Shown in pieces: positions 51,144 through 52,022 of a stretch of 52,022 nt of DNA. Positions within the stretch are counted from its first letter, which is position 1. Every line of letters begins with the position of its first letter. The translations under genes were made by a program, and so were the position numbers. Origin of the DNA: Hydrogenophaga sp. (GTDB lineage: Bacteria; Pseudomonadota; Gammaproteobacteria; Burkholderiales; Burkholderiaceae_C); NCBI GenBank assembly GCA_018333605.1, contig JAGXSV010000009.1:1-52022 (forward strand), read 5' to 3'. A model generated the notes under the pieces. The model worked only from the letters and a program-made list of their open reading frames with translations. It was not told the origin of the DNA and ran no database searches.

Positions 51144-52022
51144 ATGAGCAGAAAACTGGTTATCGATCCCGTCACCCGCATCGAAGGGCACGGCAAAGTG
51201 GTGGTGCATCTGGACGACAACAACCAAGTGCTGGACGCCAAGCTGCACGTGGTGGAGTTTCGCGGCTTCGAGCGCTTCATCCAGGGACACCCCTACTGGG
51301 AGGCGCCGATGCTGCTGCAGCGCATTTGCGGCATCTGCTTCGTCAGCCACCACCTGTGCGGCGCCAAAGCGCTCGACGACATGGTGGGCCTGGGCCTCAA
51401 GCAGGGCTTTCAGGTCACGCCAACGGCCGAGAAAATGCGCCGTCTCGGCCACTATGCGCAGATGCTGCAATCGCACCAGACCGCCTACTTCTACCTGATC
51501 GTGCCCGAGATGATGTTTGGCATGGACGCCGCGCCCGAGCAGCGCAACATCGAAGGTCTGATCGAAGCCAACCCGGAACTGGTCAAGCGCGCCGTGATGC
51601 TGCGCAAATGGGGCCAGGAGATGCTGGTGGCGGTGTTTGGCAAGAAGATGCACGGCATCAGCTCAATTCCCGGCGGCGTCAACAAAAACCTCAGCGTGGC
51701 CGAGCGCGACCGTTTTCTCAACGGCGCGCCGGGTCTGCTCTCAATGCAGCAGGTGATCGATTACTCGATCGAGGGCCTGCAGTTGTTCTACGACTTCCAC
51801 GAAAAGAACCGCCAGCAGGTGGACAGCTTTGGCGTGGTGCCGGCGCTCGACATGTGCCTGGTCGATGGCAACGGCGACGTGGACTACTACCACGGCAACC
51901 TGCGCGTCACCGATGGCCAGAAAAAAGTGGTGGCCGAGTTCGACTACCACGACTACCTGAACCACTTCTCCGAGGCCGTGGAGGAGTGGAGCTACATGAA
52001 GTTCCCCTTCCTCAAGGGGCTG
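51144..52022 (+). CDS. hoxH: NAD-reducing hydrogenase large subunit HoxH (partial, 3' end beyond the window)
   Basis: The first 293 residues are present, starting at ATG 51144 after CAGGAG. The N-terminal nickel-binding motif RICGICFVSHHLC has its cysteines at residues 62 and 65, preceded by DPVTRIEGHGKVVVHL. The C-terminal DPCxxCxxH motif and the peptide removed by a HoxW-type protease lie outside the window. The large subunit oxidises H2 at a NiFe(CN)2CO centre. Maturation genes (hyp, hoxW) are not in the window. Confidence 0.95.
   Translation, partial: MSRKLVIDPVTRIEGHGKVVVHLDDNNQVLDAKLHVVEFRGFERFIQGHPYWEAPMLLQRICGICFVSHHLCGAKALDDMVGLGLKQGFQVTPTAEKMRRLGHYAQMLQSHQTAYFYLIVPEMMFGMDAAPEQRNIEGLIEANPELVKRAVMLRKWGQEMLVAVFGKKMHGISSIPGGVNKNLSVAERDRFLNGAPGLLSMQQVIDYSIEGLQLFYDFHEKNRQQVDSFGVVPALDMCLVDGNGDVDYYHGNLRVTDGQKKVVAEFDYHDYLNHFSEAVEEWSYMKFPFLKGL

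Overview
The window looks like chromosomal DNA of a Comamonadaceae betaproteobacterium, most probably a Hydrogenophaga-like hydrogen oxidiser. The basis is high GC content, the PHB gene set (bdhA, phaR), an EFDD-type RelA, and the start of a hox operon for an NAD-reducing [NiFe]-hydrogenase at the right edge. This placement is inference from gene content; no database search was run.

Layout. 1-2475: an accessory patch with a tandem heptamer, a TacA/TacT-type toxin-antitoxin pair with a small zinc-ribbon-like partner, and decayed IS3, ISL3 and possible recombinase/IS21 fragments. 2476-20985: mostly housekeeping genes: bdhA, an alpha/beta hydrolase, relA, tRNA-Val(GAC), phaR, rimO, a DUF4332-like protein, murI coupled to class I fumarase, divergent class II fumarase, a SRAP (YedK) protein, an atypical pyruvate-kinase-like protein, a PsiE-like membrane protein, a bile-acid:Na+ symporter family transporter, fadD behind a palindromic operator candidate, and a frameshifted rhodanese. 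21261-26141: serine hydrolase, secreted FG-GAP protein, yghU, a holin-like membrane protein and a small periplasmic protein. 26142-28151: a second IS graveyard around a membrane-anchored cyclic-nucleotide-binding-like protein. It carries the same IS21-like tip and ISL3 tip as the left patch, in the same order, about 26 kb away.

28329-47588 is the most unusual part. It holds a RidA-family gene and then a dense cluster of predicted peptide-ligase and peptidase genes: transglutaminase, fused circularly permuted ATP-grasp/alpha-E protein, 1197-residue transglutaminase/DUF2126 protein, divergent comEC, stand-alone ATP-grasp, stand-alone alpha-E, a third transglutaminase, then mltB-tgpA-DUF58 and a decayed moxR. 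The ATP-grasp/alpha-E/transglutaminase module is thus present twice, once fused and once as separate genes. Such families have been linked computationally to peptide synthesis or protein modification, but substrates are unknown. Two of these genes (DUF2126 and tgpA) carry a GC-rich hairpin repeat inside the reading frame. Across three copies the 15-nt loop is conserved while both arms of the stem change together, keeping the pairing.

47965-52022: hoxF-hoxU-hoxY-hoxH (hoxH cut by the window edge). These are translationally coupled and encode the diaphorase and hydrogenase modules of a group 3d soluble hydrogenase that reduces NAD+ with H2.
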